In this document: piece after piece, positions 8,253-16,996 of the stretch | Layout of the letters: each line of letters begins with the position of its first letter | Position numbering within the stretch: position 1 is the stretch's first letter | NCBI RefSeq assembly: GCF_008042275.1 | Contig: NZ_RDBK01000043.1 | Span: 1,490,259-1,524,183 of the forward strand | DNA length: 33,925 nt | Direction: 5' to 3' | Origin: Streptomyces sp. OR43 | GTDB lineage: Bacteria > Actinomycetota > Actinomycetes > Streptomycetales > Streptomycetaceae | Notes under the pieces: generated by a model | Databases searched by the model: none | What the model was told of the DNA's origin: nothing | What the model saw: only the letters and a program-made list of their open reading frames with translations | Position numbers and translations under genes: made by a program

Positions 8253-9071
8253 ATGGCGGCATCCACGAGCGAGAACTTCCTGCCGGACCGGTCCGGAGCC
8301 CGCGAGCCGGTCCCGGCACAGCCCTCGGGCACCGCCCCGGCGCCGATGCGCAGGAGGACGCCCCGGCACGAGATCCGCGCCCTGCTGCGCGCCCACCTGG
8401 CGGCGGCCTCGGGCTATCGCCACCTCACCCGGCACTGCGCGGTCTGCGCCCGCTTACTGAGGCTCGCCATGGACCCCCTGACGGCCTCCGGGGCGACGGG
8501 AACGGCCGCGACGGCCCTGGCGGGCCCCGGACCGCACGAGCCGGCCCTGGCGGGCCCGGCAAGCCCTGCACCGCCAGGAACGGCGCCGGTGCCCCCGGCA
8601 GCCTCTGGATCGCGCGCGGCGGCGCCGGCGCCCCCGGCAGCCTCCGGATCGTCCGGGGCGGCGCCGCCGGCCGTGGCAGCCCCGGAGCCGCCGCCGGAAC
8701 AGACCGGAGTGCATGTGATGGCTTCCGCAGCGCGGGAACAGACCGTGCAGCCCGTGACGGGGCCGGGGCCGGCTCCGTCACCCACGTCGGGAGCGCTGTC
8801 CGTTCCCTCACCCGCGGCGGGGCCGGGGCCCCTTCCCTCACCCGCGACGGGAGCGAGGCCCGTTCCGCCACCCGCGGCGGGACCGCCGTCGACCCGCTTC
8901 GCGGCTCCGGACACCGGCCCTCACGCGCTCGCGAGGCGGCCGGCCCCCGCCCGGACGGCCACGCGCCTCGCCCCCGCACGCGCCTCGGCGTCGCCCGGCG
9001 GCGGCGATCCGGGCCCCGGCGGGCGGCGCGGCCCCGGCTGGACGCAGGACGAAAGTCCTCCCGCCGCGTGA
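8253..9071 (+). CDS. DUF6274-like protein with expanded Pro/Ala-rich tail and a TTA codon
   Basis: Residues about 30 to 73 hold the recognisable core: RHEIRALLRAHLAAASGYRH, followed by LTRHCAVCARLLRLAMD with a C-x-x-C pair. I recall this as the DUF6274 family, which occurs as a short Streptomyces protein; its function is unknown. ATG 8253 is chosen because GGGAGG lies 8 nt upstream; a TTG at 8160 has no such site. After the core comes about 200 residues of Pro/Ala/Gly low-complexity sequence made of tandem units: 39 bp near 8582-8660 and 30 bp at 8771-8890. The Leu codon at 8454-8456 is TTA, so translation should need the bldA tRNA. The tail's open frame may be a by-product of GC-rich repeats. 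Confidence 0.6.
   Translation: MAASTSENFLPDRSGAREPVPAQPSGTAPAPMRRRTPRHEIRALLRAHLAAASGYRHLTRHCAVCARLLRLAMDPLTASGATGTAATALAGPGPHEPALAGPASPAPPGTAPVPPAASGSRAAAPAPPAASGSSGAAPPAVAAPEPPPEQTGVHVMASAAREQTVQPVTGPGPAPSPTSGALSVPSPAAGPGPLPSPATGARPVPPPAAGPPSTRFAAPDTGPHALARRPAPARTATRLAPARASASPGGGDPGPGGRRGPGWTQDESPPAA
8771..8890 (+). repeat. 30-bp tandem repeat in the DUF6274-like tail
   Basis: Four units start at 8771, 8801, 8831 and 8861 with exact 30-bp spacing. Each is built around a CCGTCACCC/CCCTCACCC core and a GGCGGG block, and encodes a degenerate 10-residue Pro/Ala/Gly unit. The length is a multiple of three, so copy changes would keep the frame. Confidence 0.7.
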
Positions 9072-9415
9072 CCAATGGCTTGGCCTTCCACTCCTCAACA
9101 GTGGCAAGCTCGTAGTTGGCAAGACTCATGCCATGTGACGGGTGTCACCGAATCAGTTTTCAGAAGGGGTGGCTTTACACCCTTCCTACAACTGGCGAAT
9201 TTAATATGTGCAATTGCACCACTCGACAGGAGTGCCCCCAGGGTCCTCCGGCCCACCCCGCACCGGCCCCCGGGAAGGCGAGGCGCAACGCCTCGCACCG
9301 AGTCCGGCGCACCCACGGAAGGCCCCTCCGGAGCCAACCGGACGCCCGGTTTCCAGTGCCGGATCGCGGACAGGAGCCAAGGCGACGACGAGGGTTCCAC
9401 GTCGGCCGCGCGAAC
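9072..9415. other. Intergenic AT-rich island with stacked palindromes
   Basis: No gene can be supported here. From 9080 to 9235 the base composition is far richer in A/T than the surroundings. It contains GTGAC-gggt-GTCAC (9135-9148), a GGGTG/CACCC hairpin (9167-9182) and the perfect palindrome GTGCAATTGCAC (9208-9219). An ATG at 9129 on the minus strand opens MSLANYELATVEEWKAKPL, and a plus-strand frame reads MPCDGCHRISFQKGWLY. Neither has a ribosome site or normal codon bias. The block looks like a regulatory region or a small-RNA locus. Confidence 0.45.
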
Positions 9416-9456
9416 AAAAAAGATCGCGCTGGACCCGGCGGAGTCCAGCGCGATCT
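9415..9456 (-). terminator. Rho-independent terminator of bldC
   Basis: A perfect 14-bp stem (AGATCGCGCTGGAC 9421-9434 / GTCCAGCGCGATCT 9443-9456). On the minus strand it is followed by TTTTTGTT. This is one of the few hairpins here with a real U-tract. It lies about 127 bp past the bldC stop, leaving a sizeable 3' untranslated region. Confidence 0.85.
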
Positions 9457-9583
9457 CATGACGGAACCCGTATGGCACAGGTATGGCGCCCGTTGGGGCG
9501 GGCGCCCGTCATATGGAGCTATGGGTGGGCTATGTGGGTTGGGGGACCCAAAAGCCCAGTTGTGACGCGGCGACAGGGGTATG

Positions 9584-9790
9584 TCAGGCCTCGCTGCGCT
9601 GCTGCGGAATACCCGCAAGCAGTGCGCGGACCTCTGCCTCGCGGTACCGGCGATGTCCACCGAGCGTGCGGATGGACGTGAGCTTGCCTGCCTTGGCCCA
9701 ACGGGTAACCGTCTTCGGGTCCACGCGGAACATCGTGGCAACCTCAGCCGGGGTCAGCAGCGGCTCGGCATCAGGGGTGCGAGCGGTCAT
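9584..9790 (-). CDS. bldC: BldC, MerR-like developmental DNA-binding protein
   Basis: A 68-aa one-domain protein with a winged helix-turn-helix of the MerR type: LLTPAEVATMFRVDPKTVTR (about 11-30), then the wing LGGHRRYREAEV. Unlike true MerR proteins it has no effector or dimerisation domain. BldC of Streptomyces is known to bind as head-to-tail oligomers on direct repeats and to control entry into development; the sequence matches that protein closely as I remember it. The ATG at 9790 has a strong GAGGAGG site at 6 nt. A stem-loop lies just upstream of that site, and a U-tract terminator lies downstream. It is monocistronic. Confidence 0.95.
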   Translation of the reverse strand: MTARTPDAEPLLTPAEVATMFRVDPKTVTRWAKAGKLTSIRTLGGHRRYREAEVRALLAGIPQQRSEA

Positions 9791-9806
9791 GAGCGGCCTC
9801 CTCGGG

Positions 9807-9828
9807 AGAACCGAACCATCTCGGTTCT
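9807..9828 (-). promoter_or_regulatory. bldC leader stem-loop next to the ribosome site
   Basis: Arms AGAACCGA (9807-9814) and TCGGTTCT (9821-9828) form a perfect 8-bp stem with a 6-nt loop. On the transcript it ends about 3 nt before the GAGGAGG of bldC. It could set translation efficiency or protect the mRNA. As DNA it could also be an operator. Confidence 0.45.
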
Positions 9829-10314
9829 TTCCTCTAAATTCTGCACCTTGACCCGCGTTGCCCGAAATGGCGGACGCGGGCCGAGTCGGTTATAGGACGA
9901 ACGGCTTGTCCTCGGCACTACAACTACACCATCCGTCCAGCCACGTCGGCCAAACCGATGGAATTGCCCTCCCAGGTGTTCATCAGCGACGGAAGCCGAT
10001 GGACCATGCCATAGCGGACAGTCACACCACCGTGACGATCAGTCACAGAGCGATCAGGAGTCATCAGACCCCCCATAGAGTGCAATGCTGAGCATTCCGC
10101 CCTTACTTGGACGGAAGGAGCCCTCCCCGGACTCCTTGTCCTATTTTGGCACGAGGAGTAGGGAAGGACGCAAGGGCCCCGTAAGTGCTATCCATCACGC
10201 TTGAGGCAAAGGCCCGGTTCGGGACGTAGGTCCCGAGGCCACTGAGGTACCGTTCCGCCTCTTCACCCTCACGTGTCACACGGGGCACACGTTCATGGCT
10301 CGTCAGTTCGATCC
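9829..10314. other. Intergenic region upstream of bldC
   Basis: No coding region is supported. It holds likely bldC control sequence: TATAAC on the minus strand (9889-9894) abutting a palindrome with AGGAC/GTCCT ends (9894-9912). A cluster of GTGAC/GTCAC elements lies at 10021-10046; on the bldC strand this reads as two direct TGTGACTG repeats about 21 bp apart. A perfect AATGCT-g-AGCATT palindrome sits at 10084-10096. No terminator was identified for the gene that ends at 10315. Confidence 0.4.
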
Positions 10315-11160
10315 TCAGTTCGCGAACTGGCGGTCCCTCACGGCCCGCCAGCGCTCCGCGAGGCGCGCGTACGCCTCGCTCGCCCGCTCGGCGTCCCCGG
10401 CACCCAGCGCCGCGATGCCCTCGGCCACGTCGGCGGCGCTCCGGTCCGCCGCGAGCTGCTTCGCCGGCAGGGCGTGCACCAGCCCTCCGTAGTCCAGCTC
10501 CACGAGCGCGCGCGGATGGAACTCCTCGAGCCACCGCCCGACGTCCACCAGCCCCTCGGTCAGCGGGCCGTCGTCCATGGAGTCCCGCAGCGTCTTCAGC
10601 CCCCGCGCCAGCCGCCGCCGCGCCTGGACCATCGGCGTCCGGTACCGCAGGAGTGGCGGCTCACCGGCCTCCCCCGCCTCCCGGTACTCACGCTCCTCGT
10701 CCGAGAACAGGACGAACCACCGCACCGGCACCTGCCACACCGCGGTCCTGATCCACGGCCGGGCATCCGGATTGCGCTCCGCCCACCGCTCGTGGTCGGC
10801 CACGGCCTGCCCGCGCACCACCGGCGGCAGCACCGCGTCGAGCACCGCACCGGGAAACATGTCCGTCAGCCCGTCCAGCGCCAGCCACCCGCGCAGCCGC
10901 GTCCGCCACGGACAGACGCACACCACCCCGTCCACCTCGGCGACGAACGCGTCGGCACTCTCGTGCGCCGGCACGCCGACCGGCGGGGTCGCCGCCAAGT
11001 CCGCCAGGGAACGGCGCAGTTCGTCCTGGGCCGTGGGGATCCGCTCGCGGCCCGCATAGCGGGCCCAGTGAGCACGTTCGGCCGCCGGGAAGGCCGCCAG
11101 TGGCTCGTACACCCGGAGGTAGGACGCGTAAGGGACGAGCACCGAAGACACCACCGACAT
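10315..11160 (-). CDS. Conserved actinobacterial protein of unknown function
   Basis: 281 aa, soluble, with no signal peptide or membrane helix and strong third-position GC, so clearly a real gene; I do not recognise a domain. It is rich in Trp, Arg and acidic residues (YLRVYEPLAAFPAAERAHW; WQVPVRWFVLFSDEEREYRE). The C-terminal 60 residues (ADVAEGIAALGAGDAERASE) look like a TPR-like helical hairpin. From memory, Streptomyces genomes carry such a gene between bldC and vdh. The ATG at 11160 has no clear ribosome site; the GTG two codons later is an alternative. It is divergent from vdh and shares a 179-bp control region with it. Confidence 0.7.
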   Translation of the reverse strand: MSVVSSVLVPYASYLRVYEPLAAFPAAERAHWARYAGRERIPTAQDELRRSLADLAATPPVGVPAHESADAFVAEVDGVVCVCPWRTRLRGWLALDGLTDMFPGAVLDAVLPPVVRGQAVADHERWAERNPDARPWIRTAVWQVPVRWFVLFSDEEREYREAGEAGEPPLLRYRTPMVQARRRLARGLKTLRDSMDDGPLTEGLVDVGRWLEEFHPRALVELDYGGLVHALPAKQLAADRSAADVAEGIAALGAGDAERASEAYARLAERWRAVRDRQFAN

Positions 11161-11339
11161 GCAGCGATCGTGTCACGCCCGTACTCCTGTAGGGGGTGAT
11201 CCTCGGCACTGGAACAGATCTACGTCCCCCGAGGACTTACGCTCTTGCCCGGACGGACCGGCCGTGCCGGTCGGCCCGCCCGGACCTTCCCCACCTTCAG
11301 GAGGGTCTTCCCGCCGCTTCGTACTTGGGAGTCACCACA

Positions 11340-12422
11340 GTGACCGATGTGACCAACGGCGTCCTGCACACCCTGTTCCACTCGGATCAGGGGGGCCACG
11401 AACAAGTCGTGCTCTGCCAGGACCGTGCCAGCGGCCTCAAGGCCGTCATCGCCCTGCACTCCACCGCTCTGGGCCCGGCCCTCGGCGGCACCCGCTTCTA
11501 CCCGTACGCCTCCGAGGAGGAGGCGGTCGCGGACGCGCTGAACCTCGCGCGCGGTATGTCGTACAAGAACGCCATGGCCGGTCTCGACCACGGCGGCGGC
11601 AAGGCCGTCATCATCGGCGACCCCGAGCAGATCAAGACCGAGGAACTCCTGCTGGCCTACGGCCGCTTCGTGGCCTCGCTCGGCGGGCGCTATGTGACGG
11701 CGTGCGATGTCGGCACGTACGTCGCCGACATGGACGTCGTGGCCCGCGAGTGCCGCTGGACCACCGGCCGCTCCCCCGAGAACGGCGGCGCCGGCGACTC
11801 CTCCGTGCTCACCGCGTTCGGCGTCTTCCAGGGCATGCGGGCCTCGGCCCAGCACCTCTGGGGCGACCCGACGCTGCGTGGCCGGAAAGTGGGGGTCGCG
11901 GGTGTCGGCAAGGTGGGGCACCACCTCGTGGAGCACCTGCTGTCGGACGGCGCCGAGGTCGTGATCACCGATGTGCGGGACGAGTCCGTGCGCCGGATCA
12001 CCGAGAAGCACCCCGAGGTCGCCGTCGCGGCGGACACCGAGGCGCTGATCCGTACCGAGGGCCTGGACATCTACGCGCCGTGCGCGCTGGGCGGCGCCCT
12101 CAACGACGACACCGTTCCGGTGCTCACCGCCTCGGTGGTCTGCGGCGCGGCCAACAACCAGCTCGCGCACCCGGGCGTCGAGAAGGACCTGGCCGACCGG
12201 TCGATCCTCTACGCACCCGACTACGTGGTGAACGCGGGCGGTGTCATCCAGGTCGCGGACGAGCTGCACGGCTTCGACTTCGACCGGTGCAGGGCGAAGG
12301 CGTCGAAGATCTTCGACACGACCTTGGCGATCTTTGCACGCGCGAAGGATGACGGCATTCCGCCGGCCGCCGCGGCCGACCGGATCGCGGAGCAGCGGAT
12401 GGCCGAAGCCCGCCGCGGCTGA
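11340..12422 (+). CDS. vdh: Valine (Leu/Glu/Phe/Val family) dehydrogenase
   Basis: NAD-dependent amino-acid dehydrogenase of 360 aa. It oxidatively deaminates valine and other branched-chain amino acids, the first step toward branched acyl-CoA starter units in streptomycetes. Key residues are visible: substrate-binding Lys76 in MSYKNAMAG, catalytic Lys88 in GGGKAV, and the NAD-binding glycine loop GVAGVGKVG (185-193). [12 protein letters not shown] near the C-terminus is typical of the Leu/Val branch. GTG 11340 is chosen: GGGAG lies 8 nt upstream, it matches the family's usual start, and upstream in-frame codons give an unlikely Arg/Pro leader. A strong terminator follows. Substrate preference (Val or Leu) rests on recalled Streptomyces Vdh. 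Confidence 0.93.
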   Translation: MTDVTNGVLHTLFHSDQGGHEQVVLCQDRASGLKAVIALHSTALGPALGGTRFYPYASEEEAVADALNLARGMSYKNAMAGLDHGGGKAVIIGDPEQIKTEELLLAYGRFVASLGGRYVTACDVGTYVADMDVVARECRWTTGRSPENGGAGDSSVLTAFGVFQGMRASAQHLWGDPTLRGRKVGVAGVGKVGHHLVEHLLSDGAEVVITDVRDESVRRITEKHPEVAVAADTEALIRTEGLDIYAPCALGGALNDDTVPVLTASVVCGAANNQLAHPGVEKDLADRSILYAPDYVVNAGGVIQVADELHGFDFDRCRAKASKIFDTTLAIFARAKDDGIPPAAAADRIAEQRMAEARRG

Positions 12423-12488
12423 CCGCACGCCGAGCACCAAGGTGGCCGTGCGGGGGCCTCTACGGGGCGTCATTCCCGCACGGGCACA

Positions 12489-12536
12489 GCGACCCGCCGA
12501 CCGGCGAGACAAGACTCACTCCGGTCGGCGGGTCGC
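12489..12536 (+). terminator. Terminator of vdh
   Basis: A perfect 16-bp stem (GCGACCCGCCGACCGG / CCGGTCGGCGGGTCGC) with a 16-nt loop, 67 bp after the vdh stop codon. Confidence 0.85.
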
Positions 12537-12641
12537 ATGCCAATATGAGGTTAAAATCGCAGTTGACCAGCGAGGACGAGCTCCTCGCGGGTCCTCTTCC
12601 GAGGCACGTGATGCGGGCGGCGTACCGTATGGCCGCGGAAG

Positions 12642-12665
12642 CAGGTACCGTTAAAGCACAGGTAC
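12642..12665 (+). promoter_or_regulatory. Direct repeat CAGGTAC upstream of the DUF3073 gene
   Basis: CAGGTAC occurs at 12642-12648 and 12659-12665, start-to-start 17 bp, with an AT-rich GTTAAAG between them. It lies about 90 bp before the DUF3073 start, in the right place for promoter or operator elements. The assignment is tentative. Confidence 0.3.
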
Positions 12666-12752
12666 GGCCTCTCTGCCGAGAGTCCGTCCTGAAACATGAA
12701 CGCGTGTCAAGACTCTGGGGCCGTCGAGCCCCGTCACCGAGGGGGTCGAGCC

Positions 12753-13010
12753 ATGGGGCGCGGCCGGGCAAAGGCCAAGCAGACCAAGGTCGCCCGTCAG
12801 CTGAAATACAGCAGCGGCGGGACTGACCTGTCGCGTCTGGCCAATGAGCTGGGCGCATCACCTTCGAGTCAACCACCGAACGCCGAGCCGTTCGAGGACG
12901 ACGACGAGGAAGATGACCCGTACGCACAGTACGCGGATCAGTACAACGACGACGAGGACGCGGACGAGGACGATCAGTCCGGTCCGTCGTCACAGCGCCG
13001 CGGCGCTTGA
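12753..13010 (+). CDS. DUF3073 family small protein
   Basis: 85 aa, conserved across actinobacteria, function unknown. A basic N-terminus (MGRGRAKAKQTKVARQLKYS, residues 1-20) and a central DLSRLANELG give way to a strongly acidic C-terminal half (EDDDEEDDPYAQYADQYNDD). The strongly basic head could bind nucleic acid; this is inference only. ATG 12753 is chosen because GAGGGGG lies about 7 nt upstream and it matches the family start; the longer frame from 12696 would add an unconserved leader. It stands alone between two terminators, upstream of the converging purF-purM unit. Confidence 0.85.
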   Translation: MGRGRAKAKQTKVARQLKYSSGGTDLSRLANELGASPSSQPPNAEPFEDDDEEDDPYAQYADQYNDDEDADEDDQSGPSSQRRGA

Positions 13011-13027
13011 CCTCGCGCTGACACATC

Positions 13028-13058
13028 AACCCGGTCCGGGCTCGTCCCGGACCGGGTT
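13028..13058 (+). terminator. Terminator of the DUF3073 gene
   Basis: A perfect 13-bp stem (AACCCGGTCCGGG / CCCGGACCGGGTT) with loop CTCGT, 18 bp after the stop codon. Confidence 0.85.
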
Positions 13059-13077
13059 CTGTGCTGTCCCGGTCCGC

Positions 13078-13263
13078 ATCGTGTGACGTTCCCGGCCTGC
13101 ACTGCGGGCGACCCGGCCATCATGACCATGACGTTCGGCTGAGCTCTCCGCCGTCGTGCCCGGCCACGACGTGGAAGGGGTTCCACTGTCGTACATGTTC
13201 CTGACGCCGGATGGGCTCCACCGTCGCGCATGTCCATGACGTGCGGAGGGCAGCCGCCGTGGC
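13078..13263. repeat. Degenerate 35-38-bp tandem repeat between DUF3073 and purM
   Basis: Units begin at 13121, 13159, 13194 and 13229, with a weaker one near 13078. The core is CATGtCCATGACGtgCGG followed by a GGGCTCcaCCGTCG-like block. Units 13121 and 13229 agree at 16 of 18 core bases; 13159 and 13194 agree at about 22 of 35. No gene lies here. A GGGCGGGC/GCCCGCCC hairpin (13285-13307) between the array and the purM stop may end the purF-purM transcript. Confidence 0.55.
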
Positions 13264-13339
13264 CGTGCCGTCGCCGTGGTGTCCGGGCGGGCCTCCACGG
13301 CCCGCCCGCCTCCACCTGAGGGCATCCACGCACCCGCAC

Positions 13340-14413
<1,074 letters not shown>

Positions 14414-14473
14414 TGCCTGGGATCTTTCGTGTGGAAATACGGGGCTGGTGGGAAGGCTGCCGAGCGGTCCGGG

Positions 14474-16000
14474 TCACGGACGGCGCAGCGCGTCGGCCGC
14501 GGCGGTCGCCGCAGGGCCTGCCGCCAGCTCGGTCTCCAGCAGCTGCTTGCCGAGCAGCTCCGGGTCCGGAAGCTCCATCGGGTACTCGCCGTCGAAGCAG
14601 GCGCGGCACAGATTCGGCTTGTCGATCGTCGTCGCCTCGATCATCGCGTCGATCGAGATGTACGAGAGCGAGTCGGCCCCCATCGACGTGGCGATCTCGT
14701 CGACGGACATGCCGTTGGCGATCAGCTCGGCGCGGGTGGCGAAGTCGATACCGAAGAAGCAGGGCCACTTCACCGGCGGGGACGAGATCCGGATGTGGAT
14801 CTCGGCGGCACCGGCCTCGCGGAGCATCCGGACGAGTGCGCGCTGGGTGTTGCCGCGGACGATCGAGTCGTCGACGACCACCAGGCGCTTGCCCTTGATG
14901 ACTTCCTTGAGCGGGTTCAGCTTGAGGCGGATGCCGAGCTGCCGGATCGTCTGGGACGGCTGGATGAAGGTCCGGCCGACGTAGGCGTTCTTCACCAGTC
15001 CGGCGCCGAACGGGATGCCGCTTGCCTCCGCGTACCCGATCGCGGCGGGGGTGCCGGATTCCGGTGTCGCTATGACCAGATCGGCCTCGACCGGGGCCTC
15101 GGCCGCCAGCTTGCGGCCCATCTCCACCCGGGAGAGGTAGACGTTGCGCCCGGCGATGTCGGTGTCGGGGCGGGCCAGGTAGACGTACTCGAAAACGCAG
15201 CCCTTGGGCTTCGCTTCTGCGAACCGCGAGGTGCGCAGGCCGTTCTCGTCGATGGCGACGAGCTCGCCCGGCTCGATCTCACGGACGAAGCTGGCGCCGC
15301 AGATGTCGAGGGCGGCGGACTCGGAGGCCACCACCCAGCCGCGCTCCAGCCGGCCGAGGACCAGCGGGCGGATGCCCTGCGGGTCACGGGCCGCATAGAG
15401 GGTGTGCTCATCCATGAAGACGAGGGAGAAGGCGCCCCGCACCTCGGGAAGCACCTTGGCGGCGGCCTCCTCGATGGTGAGCGGCTTGCCGTCGTCATCG
15501 GTCTGGCCGGCGAGCAGCGCGGTCACCAGGTCGGTGTCGTTGGTCGCTGCCACCTGGGTGGCACGGCCGTCCTTGCGCGGAAGGTCGGCGACCATCTCGG
15601 CGAGCTGGGCCGTGTTGACCAGGTTGCCGTTGTGACCCAGGGCGATCGAGCCGTGCGCGGTCGCACGGAACGTCGGCTGCGCGTTCTCCCACACCGAGGC
15701 ACCGGTGGTGGAGTAGCGGGCATGACCGACCGCGATATGGCCCTGGAGCGATCCCAGAGACGTTTCGTCGAAGACCTGCGAGACCAGTCCCATGTCCTTG
15801 AAGACCAGGATCTGGGACCCGTTGCTCACTGCGATGCCCGCGGACTCCTGTCCACGGTGCTGCAGGGCATACAGTCCGAAATAGGTGAGCTTGGCGACCT
15901 CTTCACCCGGAGCCCAGACACCGAAGACGCCGCAAGCGTCCTGGGGGCCTTTCTCTCCGGGGAGCAGGTCGTGGTTGAGTCGTCCATCACCACGAGGCAC
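14474..16000 (-). CDS. purF: Amidophosphoribosyltransferase
   Basis: First committed step of purine synthesis: PRPP plus glutamine gives phosphoribosylamine. 508 aa from GTG 16000. The start is MPRGDGRLNHDLLPGEK, then GPQDAC; Cys23 is the predicted nucleophile exposed by propeptide cleavage. The glutaminase domain has GLYALQHRGQESAG and GHARYSTTG; the transferase domain has the PRPP loop VVVDDSIVRGNT. C-terminal cysteines (WPCFFG; LCRACFDGEYP) fit the Fe-S type of PurF. The frame stays open about 180 codons further upstream (to 16549) with Arg/Pro-rich, unconserved sequence, which I reject. The ribosome site is poor. It leads a purF-purM unit; its promoter should lie in 16001-16150. Confidence 0.95.
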   Translation of the reverse strand: MPRGDGRLNHDLLPGEKGPQDACGVFGVWAPGEEVAKLTYFGLYALQHRGQESAGIAVSNGSQILVFKDMGLVSQVFDETSLGSLQGHIAVGHARYSTTGASVWENAQPTFRATAHGSIALGHNGNLVNTAQLAEMVADLPRKDGRATQVAATNDTDLVTALLAGQTDDDGKPLTIEEAAAKVLPEVRGAFSLVFMDEHTLYAARDPQGIRPLVLGRLERGWVVASESAALDICGASFVREIEPGELVAIDENGLRTSRFAEAKPKGCVFEYVYLARPDTDIAGRNVYLSRVEMGRKLAAEAPVEADLVIATPESGTPAAIGYAEASGIPFGAGLVKNAYVGRTFIQPSQTIRQLGIRLKLNPLKEVIKGKRLVVVDDSIVRGNTQRALVRMLREAGAAEIHIRISSPPVKWPCFFGIDFATRAELIANGMSVDEIATSMGADSLSYISIDAMIEATTIDKPNLCRACFDGEYPMELPDPELLGKQLLETELAAGPAATAAADALRRP

Positions 16001-16604
16001 GCCACCGAGTGTAGGCGAGATCGACCACTGGTCCGAATTGGGGACGCCCCGCCGGGCTGCGGAAGAAATGCCCCCGGACCCCCCTCGACAACCGCACCGA
16101 AGCGTGACGCGGAGTGATCGCCACCCGGGGGCGGATGGCCGGCCGCAGCCGCCTCGGGGCAGTCGCCGCCCGGATCGACGGCGGGTTACCGACGGGTTCC
16201 GGCCATGGAGCGGCAGGGCGGCCGGGCCGGTTCGTGGCCCTCCGTGAGGAGCCCCGCCACAGCCTCGCGCGGGGTGGTCGAACGCTCGTTTCGTGGTGAG
16301 CCTCACACCGGGCGTCCGCGGAGGCGACCGGTATGCGGCTTCTGGTGACGCCCGAAGACGTTCCTGCGCAAGTCGGGAAAGCCGGTCCGCGGTCCGCAGG
16401 CCCTGTCCGCAGTACGAGACCGGCGTTGACAGGCGCATGCCTCGTTGGCAGGCTCCTGCCTCATGCAGCCCCTCGGTGATCACTCGGTCACACTCGTGGA
16501 GCGCCGTCACGTCGATCTGGGACGTGTCTCGAGCGCCATCTGTCGCCACGCCTGAGTCACCGGCGCGCGAGGGCTCTCGCTTCTCTTCACCTTGTTGTTC
16601 TTTC

Positions 16605-16668
16605 GGGCTCTCGTTGTCTCGGGCTCTCGATGTCTCGGACTTTCGTTGTCCAGGGCTCTCGATGTCTC
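16605..16668 (+). repeat. 16-bp tandem repeat, pyrimidine-rich
   Basis: Four head-to-tail units at 16605, 16621, 16637 and 16653 with consensus GGGCTCTCGaTGTCTC. Units 2 and 4 are identical; unit 3 is the most diverged. The plus strand around it (16570-16720) is strongly biased to T and C. Confidence 0.8.
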
Positions 16669-16813
16669 GCTGTCCCGGTCTTCTGCTGCCTCGGTCTCCT
16701 GTTGTCCTGCTGGGTGGCCGGACTTGCCGGGCTTCGTGAACGCGGGTCTGCGAGACCTCGACCTCTGAGACCTCTTGCGCCGCTCACACCCTCCGCACCC
16801 TTCGCGCGTCCGT

Positions 16814-16861
16814 AACTCGCCATCGGGCCCGCACGTGAACTCGCCTTCGGGCCCGCACGTG
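16814..16861 (+). repeat. 24-bp tandem repeat, two copies
   Basis: Two adjacent 24-bp units differ at one base; each starts AACTCGCC and ends GCCCGCACGTG. Each contains a CACGTG palindrome. They lie about 140 bp before the sulfatase start, so they could form a paired binding site or be a simple duplication. Confidence 0.75.
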
Positions 16862-16996
16862 TGTCCGGCGCCCCGCTGCCGGTTCCGCACGCCTCCGCAC
16901 CACGCCCGCACCCGTTTCGGCACTCGCCGTCGACGAGCGGGACGGCCCCCTTCGCCTTTGCCGCCCTGCGCGGCCGAGTCCTGCCCTGGAGCAGTC

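Larger units (their letters stand above)
16001..16996. other. Repeat-rich noncoding region between purF and the sulfatase
   Basis: Nearly 1 kb without a supportable gene. 16001-16150 should contain the purF promoter. A minus-strand open frame (16030-16549) contains QIDVTALHECDRVITEGLHE, possibly a gene remnant, but it degrades into Arg/Pro/Gly sequence. 16605-16668 is a 16-bp tandem repeat in a pyrimidine-rich tract, and 16814-16861 is a 24-bp tandem repeat; both are listed separately. The sulfatase ribosome site (GGAG, 16988-16991) closes the region. Confidence 0.5.

Noticed and set aside
8425..9129. 234-codon minus-strand frame starting MSLANYELATVEEWKAKPL
   Set aside because: The first 25 codons look protein-like, but the remainder is antisense to the DUF6274-like tail and Arg/Pro-rich; no ribosome site. 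Kept only as part of the AT-rich island finding.
12545..12826. Possible small gene MRLKSQLTSEDELLAG...
   Set aside because: No ribosome site, contains a TTA and irregular codon use, and overlaps the well-supported DUF3073 start out of frame.
16001..16549. N-terminal extension of PurF by about 180 residues
   Set aside because: The known family start is MPRGDGRLNHD; the extension is low complexity and would place the nucleophile Cys far from the N-terminus.
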